A DNA stretch of 64,000 nucleotides from NCBI GenBank assembly GCA_023512835.1, contig CM042087.1, positions 15,532,853 through 15,596,852 on the forward strand, in the 5' to 3' direction. Positions 34,550-45,708 of this stretch are shown piece after piece. A model generated the notes under the pieces. It did not search any database. It saw only the letters and a program-made list of their open reading frames with translations, and was not told the origin of the DNA. This stretch comes from Taxillus chinensis (taxonomy: Eukaryota; Streptophyta; Magnoliopsida; Santalales; Loranthaceae). How positions within the stretch are numbered: position 1 is the first letter of the stretch; the number at the start of each line of letters is the position of its first letter. Position numbers and translations under genes: made by a program.

Positions 34550-34925
34550 CTCGGATCGACCAGCAATCACATCGACCACTTCATTCTCATTCAACCTCTA
34601 CATCGATCTACAGCGAACCACATCGATCCACATCGATCTCAAAAGTCGCATCGACCATACAAAAACAATACACCACATATCAGTTATACGTCGATCCTCT
34701 CCTTTTGTTTTCCAAAACTCCATTAAGATGTTGACCATAAAATCTAACTTCCTCTACATCAATCTCGATTCTTGCCAAAAAGGGAGAAAACACTACAAAA
34801 ACTCCAAAATAAGATCAGGGGTAAAATGGGAAACAAAGTTCCCAAAACCATGCAAATAAAAGGGTAAAGTAAGGGTAAAATAGTATAAAACACATGCAAA
34901 ATATAGATAGGATGCGATCCTATCA
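34550..34925 (-). repeat. Athila 3' LTR, proximal part
   Basis: Collinear with 60210-60584. The minus strand starts TGATAGGATCGCATCC. Contains CATCGATC repeats. Confidence 0.88.
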
Positions 34926-34943
34926 AATCCCCTAGACTTGATC
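34926..34943 (-). promoter_or_regulatory. Athila polypurine tract
   Basis: Minus strand GATCAAGTCTAGGGGATT directly before the LTR start; this form is typical of Athila elements. Confidence 0.75.
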
Positions 34944-35948
34944 ATTTCCTCATCCTCGAGTGAAACCAAAACTAACCCGAGAAGATGGAAGACACCTTGT
35001 TAAGATATTAACATACAAATAACACAACTCAAGCATTCAACTAGCTAAGTTCTCATATGGTAAGTGTGTGTGTGTGTATCCTAATACATGTAAGCCATCC
35101 TTTTCCCTTACTTGAACCAAAGTCCAAGCAACATGGTTCAATACATATCAAAGAATGCTAGCAAACACTTAATAAGACTGTAAAAACAATTAGCAGGTAA
35201 AACCCCAAACTCCAATCATCATGCTACCCCTCATATCCGAATAGTCAATAAAACAACATGAAGCGAGACGAAAAATACCATGCTTAACTAAGATATGCCG
35301 AACAACATCATTTGTTTTATTCCCCTTATCCAATACTTTTGTTTGTTTTGTTTTTTTTCCACAAAGGGGTGTATACCACGAATGTCCTACACAACCTTAC
35401 TTAGGGTTGCATTTTATGCTCTCCCCTTTGATGGATTATGTAGTCCTATGGTCCATACAATTACTTTCTTTTTGTTTCATTTCAAGGCATTTTTTTAATC
35501 AAAGTCAGCAGGCAACTCAATCCCAGTATGTTGCAACAAAACTGAGCTGCGAAGAGATAAAGAAAAATATGATGATCACAGTAAGGTACAAAAACCAAAA
35601 CTAATCATGAACAAGCCTATATAAGAGATCACATGCAAGCTAGTAAATATACGTTATCCACATTGTCATGGAAAATGGTTAAAGAAAAAGAAAAAAAAAA
35701 GCCGTACATATTAAGATGTGCAGAAAAGTACCGTGAGGAGACAACAAAGCTAGATCACAAGAGAATGTTAAAACATTGCTAAATCATAACAAGGTAGACT
35801 CCAACACATACCGAGTGAGGGAGAAAACTATCAAGTGTGTAACACCCCTCCTCCCACTCTGAAAAGATGTAGTGTCCTCAATGCAGAACTAAACAAGAGT
35901 GACAGAAAAAGAAAGAGAAACAGAAACATAAACCAAATAATAAAGTGA
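34944..35948 (-). other. Athila region between third ORF and PPT
   Basis: Non-coding, AT-rich, with a short (TG)n at 35066-35077. No further gene recognised. Confidence 0.6.
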
Positions 35949-38090
35949 TCATGAGGTAGGCTCACTGAAGTGGAAAAGTAAATGGGAAACCATCTCGCGA
36001 GCCTCATATGGATCAAGCGGTGGTGAATCTGGACCCCAAGTACTACCAAGATGTTGTGAACAAGCTATAAGAAAATAACAAACAAAGGGGGCACAACTCG
36101 CACTATCGTCTTGCTTAGGAATGTGAGGGGCGACATGCAATGGTAGCAAACGAACCAGCTTCGACTGTCCACGCCGCTCAAAGAAACAAAGACCAATAAG
36201 AGCTACAATGAAGCACTGACGAAGACGATGAATGCTCTCAGACCGCCGCTTCAAGGACCCTTTGCCTAAGGAGTCATAAAGATAAAGACAACAGCGAGTG
36301 AGATCAATATGGAGGACAATAAAATGGCCTGGGACAAACACCGGTAATAAAATAAAGTCCAAATCATCCCAAGGTCAAAAAGGAGGACGGTGTCCACCAA
36401 TATAAACCTCAAACGGGTTGCTGCGAAGCGCTATAGTTTTCGCATTAAATAATGGTAAAATCTCGGATTGAGGTCCATAGGGGAAACGGTTCGGGTGAAC
36501 CACAATAATCCGTCGTAAAGCATGAACAAAGTTTGTGATATCGTAATCCTCAAACCACTCCGCCGAAACTACATGTCGTAGGATGTTGGGAGAAATATAA
36601 GGAAAGGCACCATTAGTGCAGCTCAAATCTTCTTGAGAAACACGGAAAGTCTCATATTCCCCCAAAGCAGCAGTGTCATAAATGATATCAGGCAAGGATA
36701 ACTTTAGTGTAGTCTTAGGCGCAGAGGAGGGTGATGAGGAAGGAGTGGCGAGACGGCGTGTCTTCTTTGAACGCTGCTTCGGTGGTGGAATGGAAGGAGA
36801 AGGATCACTAGTGGCAATAGATGAAGAGCCAGATGTCGGCGAGGAAGACCCAGAAGGTATAGAGACAGGACTAGCTATGGAAGCAGCTGTGGCCTGTCTG
36901 TCAAGGAAAGCTTGAAAGGCCTTCATCCGACTAGCTAAATCTGTCTGGCCGGCAGCTAAACTATCTAACCACTGATCAATAGCAGAGAAATGTGGGTCCA
37001 CTGGAGGAACAGAAAACTGACTAGCGGAAGAGGTGACACTCCTCCACTGATAAGGTCCTCCACTAGGACTGATCAGAATATCATAAGGAGTGTCCATATA
37101 CTGTTCGCGGTCCTCTGCAGAAATAAGGTGGTGTTGAACGGCCCAATCAACAACATCAGCTCGACTGGCCAAAGACATCCCATAATGGAGCCAAACCTTG
37201 CGAACCTCTGCTTCAGGTCGAAACTGTGCAAATAAAATCCAAAACTGCTATAACTGACTAGCTACAACCCCTTCCCGATGGCTGTCACCCCTAATAGTGT
37301 GCAGAATATGAGAAGAAGGCATATGCCTTGACTGAGAAGCACTCCCAACATGGATCACAGCATGAGGTGCAGGAGGTAAGCGATCGGCTTTAGGGGCATC
37401 CATATACCCATTATCAAAAACATTCTTCAAAATGAGGTTATCTGGGTATGGAATGGTTGGCCTAGTGACAAAAATAGAGGGATGTTGAGCTAACATGATC
37501 TTGGTTAGTAACATTCCATATTGACACATTGGCACGCGTTCCTTCCAACTTTCAAAGACAACTGAAGCCCATTTTATATCCAACCCATGATGCAAACCAA
37601 ACATACACTGTAAATGTTCTTGGGGTACGCTATCCACACCCTTAAGCTAACAATACATGCATTTGCCAATGAGGAAGGCAAGGAATCTATCCATCCCATG
37701 AAAACCCATTTTCTTAGGGTAGTGCCTATGCACACCCTCAGGTTCCACATAATCAAATGGGGCCATTAATTCAGTTTTGTTCAAAATAGGAAGTGAAAGT
37801 GTACCCACTAGAAGATGAAAAACCGTGCGAATAACGTCTTCAGAAACAACAACTTCAACTCCTTGAACAATGGCAACAAATTTATCATCAAGGGAACTCA
37901 CATTGGGATAGAAGGAAGAGCAATCTTCATCAAGAATAGGGCATGGATCACAACAAATGGTCTGCAATCCACTCGTGTGCAAGAGTTGAAGGGCTTGATC
38001 CTTCCAAGGCGCCTTTAGCTTCTCCAATGCCGACCAATCCAAAACGTGACCAGGATAATCCATGATGATGAACATTTGGAGCACCCCCAC
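35949..38090 (-). pseudogene. Athila third ORF: N domain, middle module and Ulp1/C48-like protease domain
   Basis: One minus-strand frame of 714 codons with only three in-frame stops (about 37644, 37245 and 36372; at least the last, TGA, fits CGA to TGA). N domain (38090-37640) has YPGHVLDWSAL and VAIVQGVEVVVSEDVIR, aligning with Sire-1 PGFIVDWETI and VGTVQGVEIRV. The middle module (EVRKVWLHYG ... DVVDWAVQHHLI, about 37220-37120) aligns with ELRKAW..FG ... LINWSVEQGL of Sire-2. A Ser/Pro-rich basic linker precedes a Ulp1-like domain: His in GHFIVLHID, Asp in LYLYDS, Gln and Cys in PKQDDSASC. The H-D-Q-C set is complete here. It occupies the slot where Athila elements carry their so-called env-like ORF, but I see no signal peptide or membrane span. 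Confidence 0.78.
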
Positions 38091-38830
38091 ACTTGATTGA
38101 TGTGAAGAATAGCTCTATTGGAGGATAGGGGTATAGTCGATGTTGCCGCTCGGGGTTAGGGTTTAGGCTACGTCGAACAGACTAAGTGGAGGGAGGCAAT
38201 AGGGAATTAAAAAGCCCAAGGTCAATACCGAACATCGATGCGACATTAGTGGTCGATGCTAGTTGATCTCGCTGAAACGGGTCGGCATCGACTCCATGTA
38301 AGGTGTCAGGTGAAGTGGATCGATCCAAAAATCGAGGTTGATGTAGATCGTTATTGGGTCGTCATGGAAGCGACATCGATCTTAGCAATTTCCAGAGAGT
38401 TTGGAGCAAGAAATGGTCGATCCGAGATGCATTCGATATATGACAATGCCAACCACATGATAGGTCGAGGTTGATGGGATGTAATTTCCCGAGAGCTAAT
38501 AAGAGAGGTTGGTCGATCCAAGCTAAAGTCGATATAGCTCGTCGTGGAGGTCGTCGTTGCGAAAACCTGGTCGGCATTGACCAATGCAAATTCCAAAGAG
38601 TTAACTGTAAGAAGTGGTCGACCCCATATGAATATCGATGGTAGTCGAGGTCGACCTTTCTTTTGGTCGATGTCGCCTATCTCTGTGAAACTGTACGTCA
38701 CTGTAAAATTGGACTTGCACAACACCACAACCAAAACCAAAACAAAATAGAAAAATACAATCAGAATAAAAAGATAAGAAAAACATACCGGGTTGCCTCT
38801 GAGTCAACGCCTCATTTTCTGTCTTGGGCT
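38091..38830 (-). other. Athila spacer with GTCGAT repeats and a telo-box-like motif
   Basis: Non-coding between integrase and third ORF. GGTCGAT/ATCGACC variants recur about 15 times over 38160-38660 and match the CATCGATC repeats of the element's own LTR. Minus-strand TAAACCCTAACCCC (about 38152-38165) lies about 65 nt upstream of the ORF, as in the other third-ORF copies. Confidence 0.65.
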
Positions 38831-39919
38831 AGATGACATCACATTCAAGGTTCTCCAAGTTTGGTGAGGCCAGCTTCACGTTCAGTTGGTGCTCCCAAAT
38901 ACGGTTTGAGTCTTTGACCATTAACTTTGAAAGTCTCATTTGAATTACCTTCTAACTCCATAGTGCCATAGGGAAATACCTGCATTACCTTGAAAGGGCC
39001 AGTCCACTTGGATCACAGTTTGCCAGGAAATAGCTTCAAATGAGAGTTGAAAAGTAGAACGAGCTGCCCTGGTTCAAATGTGTATGGTTGAATATGAGAA
39101 TCATGCCATTTCTTGGTTTTGTCTTTATAAATTTTGGCATTCTCATATGCTTCCAATTTGAATTCTTCAAGCTCATTAAGCTGGAGCAGTCATTTTTCTT
39201 TAGCTAAACCAGGATCCAGATTCACCTTTTGGAGAGCCCATTGAGTTTTATGCTCTATCTCCACTGGTAAAATGCAAGCTTTGCCATAGACAATGCGGTA
39301 AGGAGACATGCCGATGGGAGTTTTAAACGCTGTTCGATAAGCCCACAAAGCATCATCAAGCTTAGCTGCCTAATCTCTTCTATGGGCTCCTACAGTTTTC
39401 TACAAAATTTTGCTTGATTTCATGATTCGACACTTCGGTTTGGCCATTAGTTTGAGGATGGTAGGCTAAAGAAACTTTGTGTCGAACTCCATACTTATGC
39501 AACTGCTTTTTAAACATGGAATTGCAAAAATGAGAGCCGCCATCACTGAGTATAGCATGAGGCACGCTATGTCTAGAGAAAATGTTCTTTTGGACAAATT
39601 TCATGACAACCCATGCGTCATTGGTCCGCGACGAAATAGTTTCTACCCATTTATAGACATAATCTACTGCTAACAAAATATATTGGCATCCATGTGAATA
39701 TGGGAATGGTCCCATGAAATCAATGCCCCATAAATCAAATACCTCCACGACATTGATGCTATTTAGTTGTTGCTCGTGGCGCTTGGAAATTGTTTCCATC
39801 CTTTGACAGCTATTACATCTTTTGTTGAAAGCATGACTATCTTTAAATAATGTGGGCCAAAATAATTCGCATTGTAACACCTTAGCAGCTATCTTTTTGT
39901 ACTCCATGATGTCCCCCAT
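38831..39919 (-). pseudogene. Athila integrase
   Basis: Minus-strand frame 39919-39380 holds the zinc-region Cys pair ([10 protein letters not shown]) and D,D,E core: D in [12 protein letters not shown] in [11 protein letters not shown] in [12 protein letters not shown], all typical Athila. The C-terminal domain continues in another frame to about 38830 ([46 protein letters not shown]), with a frameshift near 39375 and at least one further stop near 39196 (TGG to TGA). The enzyme would insert element cDNA; this copy is non-functional. Confidence 0.82.
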
Positions 39920-39959
39920 AAGGAGATAAATGATAACGTGTTAATACCTCTTAAACTTC

Positions 39960-40868
39960 CTCTTCAAGTATACATCTCCTGAGAAGTTGATCTGGACCTC
40001 ATTTAAAGAGTAGTGGATCATCCCAAATATACTGTTTAACTTGGAATAAGAACCTCTTCTTCTGCTCCCAAGAAAAATGAGTAGGAACTACTCCACAGGC
40101 CAAATAATTTACTATATCGACATACCATGAGAGTGAAATTGCACAAGAAAGGACTTGTTCATGAGGGAACTCAGCTTGAATAATCTTCTCTTTGTCAGAT
40201 GTAACATCATGTTCCAATCGAGAAAGATGATCAGCTACTTGATTTGATGTCCCTTTTGTATCCTTGATTTCTAAATCAAACTCTTGCAATAGAAGGATCC
40301 AACGTATCAAGCATAGTTTAGAATCTTTCTTGCTAAACAAATATCCCAAAGATGCATGATCTATAAATACTATTACTTTAGTTCCCAAAAGGTAAGCTCT
40401 GAATTTCTCACAAGCAAACACTACTGCCAACAACTCCTTCTTAGTTGTGGTGTAATTTTGTTGAGCTGGCCCAAGAGTTTTGCTTGCATAATAACTAGGT
40501 CTGAAAATCTTGTCCTTTCACTGCCCCAAAACAGCTCCCACTACATGGTCACTAGCATCACACATAACCTCAAACGGTTGTGACCAGTTTGGAACTATCA
40601 TAATCGGGGTTGAAATGAGCCTTTGTTTCAGTGTTTCAAAGGATATAATGCAATCTTCTATAAATTCAAATTTTGCTTCCTTCTCAAGCAATGCACATAG
40701 GGGTTTGGCAATTTTAGAAAAATCTTTAATGAATCTTCTGTAAAACCCTGCATGCACTAGGAAGCTGCGAATACCTTTCACATTAATTGGAGGTGGTAAG
40801 CTTTCAATAGTAGAGATCTTGGCGCGCTCAACGTCCAAACCTAATGCTGAAATTTTATGGCCAAGAAC
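39960..40868 (-). pseudogene. Athila RT thumb and RNase H
   Basis: Minus-strand frame 40838-40518 has the RT thumb and tether (ESLPPPINVKGIRSFLVHAGFYRRFIKDF). Frame 40433-39999 has RNase H ([36 protein letters not shown]). The palm with YVDD and the protease are missing: homology stops at about 40868, where plus-strand Sire-2 third ORF begins. Stops and a frameshift separate the two parts. Confidence 0.8.
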
Positions 40869-43146
40869 AATCGGAGATGCAAAGGTCAGCTGGCTGGGCG
40901 AGTACAGAAATTGCCTCGATCAATTTGGGATTGCATCTGTCTGTTTGGGGATGCAAGACATGCTGGTAGAAGATGTCTCAGAATTTTACGAGACCTTGGC
41001 AATCGCTGGAGACGACATCGTGGGAACAGTACAAGGAGTGAAGATTCGAGTCTCAGCCGAAACACTTCACAATGCACTGCCACTCCCTAAAGGTAATTTT
41101 GACCCCTTACCTATTCTCTCCAGAGAAGAATGTAAGTCATTTCTGGAATACTCTGATCCCGGAAAGAAAGGACAGGGAGCCCTGAAGCTTGGGTTCTCCA
41201 GTCAGGCACTGGCAACTCTTATAGTCATCGGACAGTGCCTGATGTGCAAGAAGACAGCTCATGACTCTGCAAGTCATGAGAAGATGAAGATCATGTGTAG
41301 TATACTATAGGACAAAAAGATTGACTGGGAGCTCAGATATTCAACATGATCAAGTCTAAGAAGGATCACTTTGGTCTGGTGATGACTAAAGTTTTGAGAT
41401 ACCTTCGTCCTGATGTTTTCAACCCACGATATGCGGTACCCCTGCCGGCCAAATATATATTTAAGAGTTTTTACGAAGACGGCCGGCTAGAGATCAAGCC
41501 ATTGAAGAAGACCGGGTCGAGTGCGAGGAGTCTTGCAGAAGATACTGCCAGCTTAGTGAGAGCTCCAGTCCGTGTTCCAAGGCCACCGACACCTATTCCA
41601 TAGACTTCTCGGGGTTCCTCTGCGTCCGCCGGAACAGCACATATAGCTGATGTGGTGGAGAACATTGCCAGAACTCATCTCCCCACAGATTCTACACTTG
41701 AGGAGGCCCCTCCTACCGAGTTTCCCAGGCATACTGTAGAAGTTGGAGAGCTTGCAGATGGAGGGCAGACACCAACACAGGAAACCCCAGAGGATAGGGG
41801 TACGACACCTGTCTTGTTAAGCTCTCTCGGGGAGTATGAGCTTGAAGAGTTTTATATTGAGTATGCCAAGGCTCATATGACCCCCGCTGAATTGAGGAAG
41901 GCATGGATCACCTTTGGTAAGTAGATGGTAGATAGAGACCATCTGATTAACTGGTCGGTTGAGCAGGGTCTTGTAAGAAGAGACCCAGTGGAAGCTATAT
42001 CAGTGGTTGCCCCATCTCCCATCATGGTGGACTCACCTGTCCCATCAGCTCCCCATGATGTGACAATGGACTCAGCATCTAAGGAAGAGGAAGCACAAGA
42101 AGCACTTGCTGCTGAGGCAAGTGGATCTGATGCTGAAGCAGCACCACAGGGTTTTGGACCTGTGGATGACTCTGAGATAGCTATACCACCCGCACCATAA
42201 ACTCATCAAGTGGTTACTCAGGTGAGTGAGGAGTTAGCAGCCCATATCCCAATGGCCATTCTAGTGACAGTTGTGTCTCACTCCAGTTCCCTGACAGCTG
42301 AAGAGGTAGATCTTCTGGCAAGCAAAGTACGTGAGAAACTGATTCCATCCGGCATCCTTAAAACATCAGTATCTCAAGCTTTTAAAGAATGACTTGCTGC
42401 CATGGAATCTGGTATGGAGGAGGTACAAACTCAAGTTGAGTTATCTGACCGTACCCTAGACAAGGTGCAGCAAAAAATGACATCTCTCACACGTGTAAAT
42501 TCCGATGGGTTCAGACATCTGGAGGAACACTGTGAAGACCTTAAAGGTGCTTACCAGAAACAATACCAAGGACTCAGTACAACTTTGGGAGCTATTCTTT
42601 TTGAATGTCATCGTCTTGCCAGTGGGGAGATAACTCTCAATGTCAAAAACACACACCCACAGCCATCAGACCGGCCTGCACCTGAACCTGTAGATCCTAT
42701 ACAGACAGCAGAGCCTACTCCAAGGTATTCAGCACCTCACCCTACTTCACCTCAACCCTCTCCTCCACAACTGCGACCGGAAGCTACTAATGCTCATCGG
42801 CGAAAGCGTGCACACAAAGCCACGGTCATCACTGATTCTGATGATGATGATGTACCCATTGGAACGCGCATGAAGAAGCACCCGACTTCTCCAGGCCAAA
42901 CATCATCTTCTACTCAGCCTGGTCCCTCAACGACCCATCTAAGTATGACTAAGTATTCCATGCCTGCTTCACCTACTAAACCAACTGCTACTACTACCAG
43001 CCAACCGATAGTCCCACCGCGCACTGTGACTACTGGAGGCAACTCAACTGAACTTTCTACTTTCAATAGCTATGTTGCTGAGGATTCCACTGCGCAGACT
43101 TGTGGCTACGAAGCATACTTCACCGGACCTGATCTGTGTCGATTAC
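40869..43146 (+). pseudogene. Sire-2 third ORF, first part (N domain, middle module, linker)
   Basis: Highly similar to Sire-1 24540-26790. N domain 40880-41345 (DAKVSWLGEY, VEDVSEFYETLAI, GTVQGVKIRV); its first 20 or so residues are lost at the Athila junction. A frameshift at about 41311-41345 leads to one frame running to 43146 with stops at about 41601, 41922-41924, 42198-42200 and 42390-42392. The middle module (EEFYIEYAKAHMT, ELRKAWITFGK, HLINWSVEQGL) is well kept at about 41840-41975. A helical stretch (42400-42620) and a Pro/Thr-rich linker with an acidic DSDDDD patch follow. Ends at CRLL, where Tat-3 inserted. At 41922 TAG faces CAG in Sire-1; at 42390 TGA faces CGA. Confidence 0.8.
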
Positions 43147-43416
43147 TGTTGGACCCCATTTTGTCCGGGTTGGACATACTAACCCCATTTGATATACCTT
43201 TCTGCCCATGACATATACCTTGTTGAACAGGTCCACAATGATCCAATACTCCCAAGGAATGGTTCGGAATTGATGTTAGCCCTAATTTGCACGAGATGGA
43301 TACAATTGACATAGTATGACGGGGGAGTCCAAAATTAATGACTTCTGCTACAAGTCATTGAAGCGCCCCAAGACCAACACCAGGTGATAGAGGATGAAAA
43401 TTGGAGATTAACGCAC
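43147..43416 (+). repeat. Tat-3 5' LTR, truncated
   Basis: Matches 51637-51906 with roughly a dozen differences by eye, including a small indel cluster near 43312-43325. It stops at ACGCAC, then gag coding follows directly. Confidence 0.92.
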
Positions 43417-44243
43417 CAGGTAACCCCTATACCCTTGGGAGAAACAAAGACTCCTCCCCTGGCCTGGTACAAGCTGGATGCCAGGTGTGAATATCACGCA
43501 GGTGGAGCTGGACATGATATCGAGAATTGTATAACATTCAAAAGGAAGGTTCAGGCATTGAAGGATGCAAAGTAGCTAGATTTTTCTGCACTGACTGGGA
43601 CACCAAATATGAATAGTAATCCGCTTCCAGAACATTCCCATGACGTGACCAGTATCACAACAGAAGGACGGCTAGAGAAGGTTTCACAAATACGAATGGA
43701 GAAAAGCTATTTGTTTAACCTACTGCAGGAATATGGATATATACTTGCTCCCGACGCATTGAAGACAGAGAAAGGGACAGAGTTGGAGAAATAATGCCTT
43801 TATCACAAAATATCACGGGGGCATGACATCGAACACTGTAGCGAGTTTGCTAACATGGTACAAAAGCTCATTGACCAAAGGATGATCGAATTCTCAAGAG
43901 GAGGAACGGACAACCAAAGCCACATGATCCAAGGAGATGATTCACACAAATCGCCATGGGTGCCAACACCCCTTGTCTTACATGTTAAGGCTCCGGAGAT
44001 CCCGCTACTGCCACATGGAATTAAGCCTCTCACTATCCATGCCTCAAGTCTCGTGCTAGACAAGGGGAGAGGACTGAAATCCCACAACTGCCGCATGGAA
44101 TTGCACCTCTCACCATAGGTGTTCCTGCTCCTTTCCCTTATAAGACTGATAAGGCAGTCCCATGGAACTACAGTTGCAAAATAGTTCAGGGAACCACCGC
44201 AGCAGAGAAGATAACTAGGAGCGGTAAGGCTTATGCCCCTGAT
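43417..44243 (+). pseudogene. Tat-3 gag tail with two C/H modules
   Basis: In-frame remnants separated by stops. Two related modules of the form CxYHxxxxGHDIExC are seen: CEYHAGGAGHDIENC (about 43486-43530) and CLYHKISRGHDIEHC (about 43796-43840), each followed by a helix rich in K, Q and I. Such modules are standard in gag-pro of Tat elements and look zinc-knuckle-like, though the spacing differs from CCHC. The 5' part of gag is missing at the LTR junction. A frame change before 43855 and stops at 43573-43575 and 43792-43794 show decay. Confidence 0.7.
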
Positions 44244-45523
44244 ATGGCAGACAAAGCAAGGAAGGAGAACACTATGGAATTAGACATTGAGCCAATGCTG
44301 GAGGCAACAAAGAAAGAAGCACCAGTCACTAAAAAAGAGACATTGGAATTCCTGAAGCTCATGAAGCAGAGTGAGTATAATATTGTGGATCAGCTAAGTC
44401 GACAACCGGCTCGCATCTCATTGCTCTCATTAATGATGGATTCCCAACCTCACCGTGAAGCACTATTGAAAGTCCTGAGCCAAGCCTACGTTCCTCCAAC
44501 CATCTCAGTCGCGAATGTGGATGGACTCACTAGTAACCTCATCATGAATAATGTCATTAGCTTTGGAGATGACGAGCTACCCCAAGAAGGAAAGGGGCAC
44601 ATAAAAGCTTTGGACATCACGGTCAAATGCAAAGAGCACACCATAGCCCATATACTCATTGACAACGGCTCTGCCTCGAACATTATGCCTTTGCATATAC
44701 TGCAGCAACTTCCAATCGACGCATCCTATATGCATCCCTGTACGATGAAGGTACGGGCATTCGATGGAGGAAAGCGTGACGTGGTGGGGACTCTAGATAT
44801 TCCACTTATGATTGGGCTAACTACTTTTATGGTGGAATTTCAGGTGATGGACATCACGCCATATTACAGCTGTTTGTTGGGAAGACCCTGGATCCACATG
44901 GCAGGGGCAGTGCCGTCAAGCCTCCACCAAAAGATGAAATTTGTGATGGGGGACCAGCTCATTTGCATCTCTGGAGAGACAAGTTTCCTCATCACCAAAC
45001 CGGCATCCGTACCATATATTGAAAACAACGAAGATGTGCCAGAATGCTCCTATCGGGCGTTTGAGATGGTGAATGTCACTTCTGCCCCAGGCCATTGTCT
45101 CTCGAAGGCTGGAAGAATGGTTGCAGCCACTATGATCAAGCAAAGGTACAAGCTAGGGTAGGGATTAGGTCCAAAGGCTCAAGGAATCCAGAAACCATTG
45201 ACCATCCGAGAAAATACCGAAAAGTTTGGGCTAGGTTACCTCCCTACAAAAGCTGATAGACAAAGGGAAGCTACCAAGAAGAGGGAAATCAGAATGGCAA
45301 GGTTGCAGAAAAGACTAGTACATGAAGAAAGGAGGAACTTTCCCCCTTTACATGATACTTTTCAGAGTGGGGGATTTATCCACAAAAGCCAAGCTGAAAC
45401 TAAAGCTGGGACTGTGGCTACACTGGACACAGACAAGCATGCGCCAAGCGAGATGGTTCAATTGGTGCGAGAGGATCCCAACCATCCATTAAACAATTGG
45501 ACCAGCCTGGACCTCCCCATAAT
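44244..45523 (+). pseudogene. Tat-3 aspartic protease and G-patch segment (pol exon 1)
   Basis: Protease cuts the polyprotein into mature parts. The frame 44244-45161 contains the retropepsin site as LIDNGSASNIMP: the Asp is kept in a D-N-G-S form common in Tat elements, and the second half has CLLGRPWIH. Then SKAGRMVAATMIKQ and a glycine-rich G-patch-like stretch with one TAG (about 45159-45161; Tat-1 has Gln). The frame continues to DLPIM at 45523, where the predicted intron begins. Tat-1 has lost this protease. The methionine at 44244 is internal; the polyprotein begins upstream. Confidence 0.82.
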
Positions 45524-45708
45524 GTAATGCTTACGGGGTCACTGGATTTAATGTATTCTATTTTAATGTCTTTTGAAGCGGTGAACATTTGTTTTTATCA
45601 AAAGCTTTTCAATAAAATGCACTTTTCTTCAAATCTTTCACGGTGCATTCCATTCATAACATATGCATATCATATTTGGTTACCAACTTGTAATTCTCTT
45701 ATAAGCAG
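45524..45708 (+). other. Predicted Ogre-type intron (Tat-3)
   Basis: 185 nt from GTAATG to AAGCAG, with a T-rich tract before the acceptor. Exon 1 (frame 0) ends two bases into a codon and exon 2 supplies the third, so removal joins the protease frame to the RT frame without a stop. Unspliced RNA stops immediately at TAA 45525-45527. Conserved in position and sequence in Tat-1. Confidence 0.68.

Noticed and set aside
34377..34859. 160-residue open frame
   Set aside because: Spans the junction of the solo copia LTR and the Athila LTR and has a counterpart at 60171-60518 in the other Athila LTR, so it is LTR sequence.
35949..38090. Envelope glycoprotein in the Athila third ORF
   Set aside because: The position fits the env-like slot, but I see no signal peptide, transmembrane helix or glycoprotein-like features; the C-terminal pattern is that of a C48 protease.
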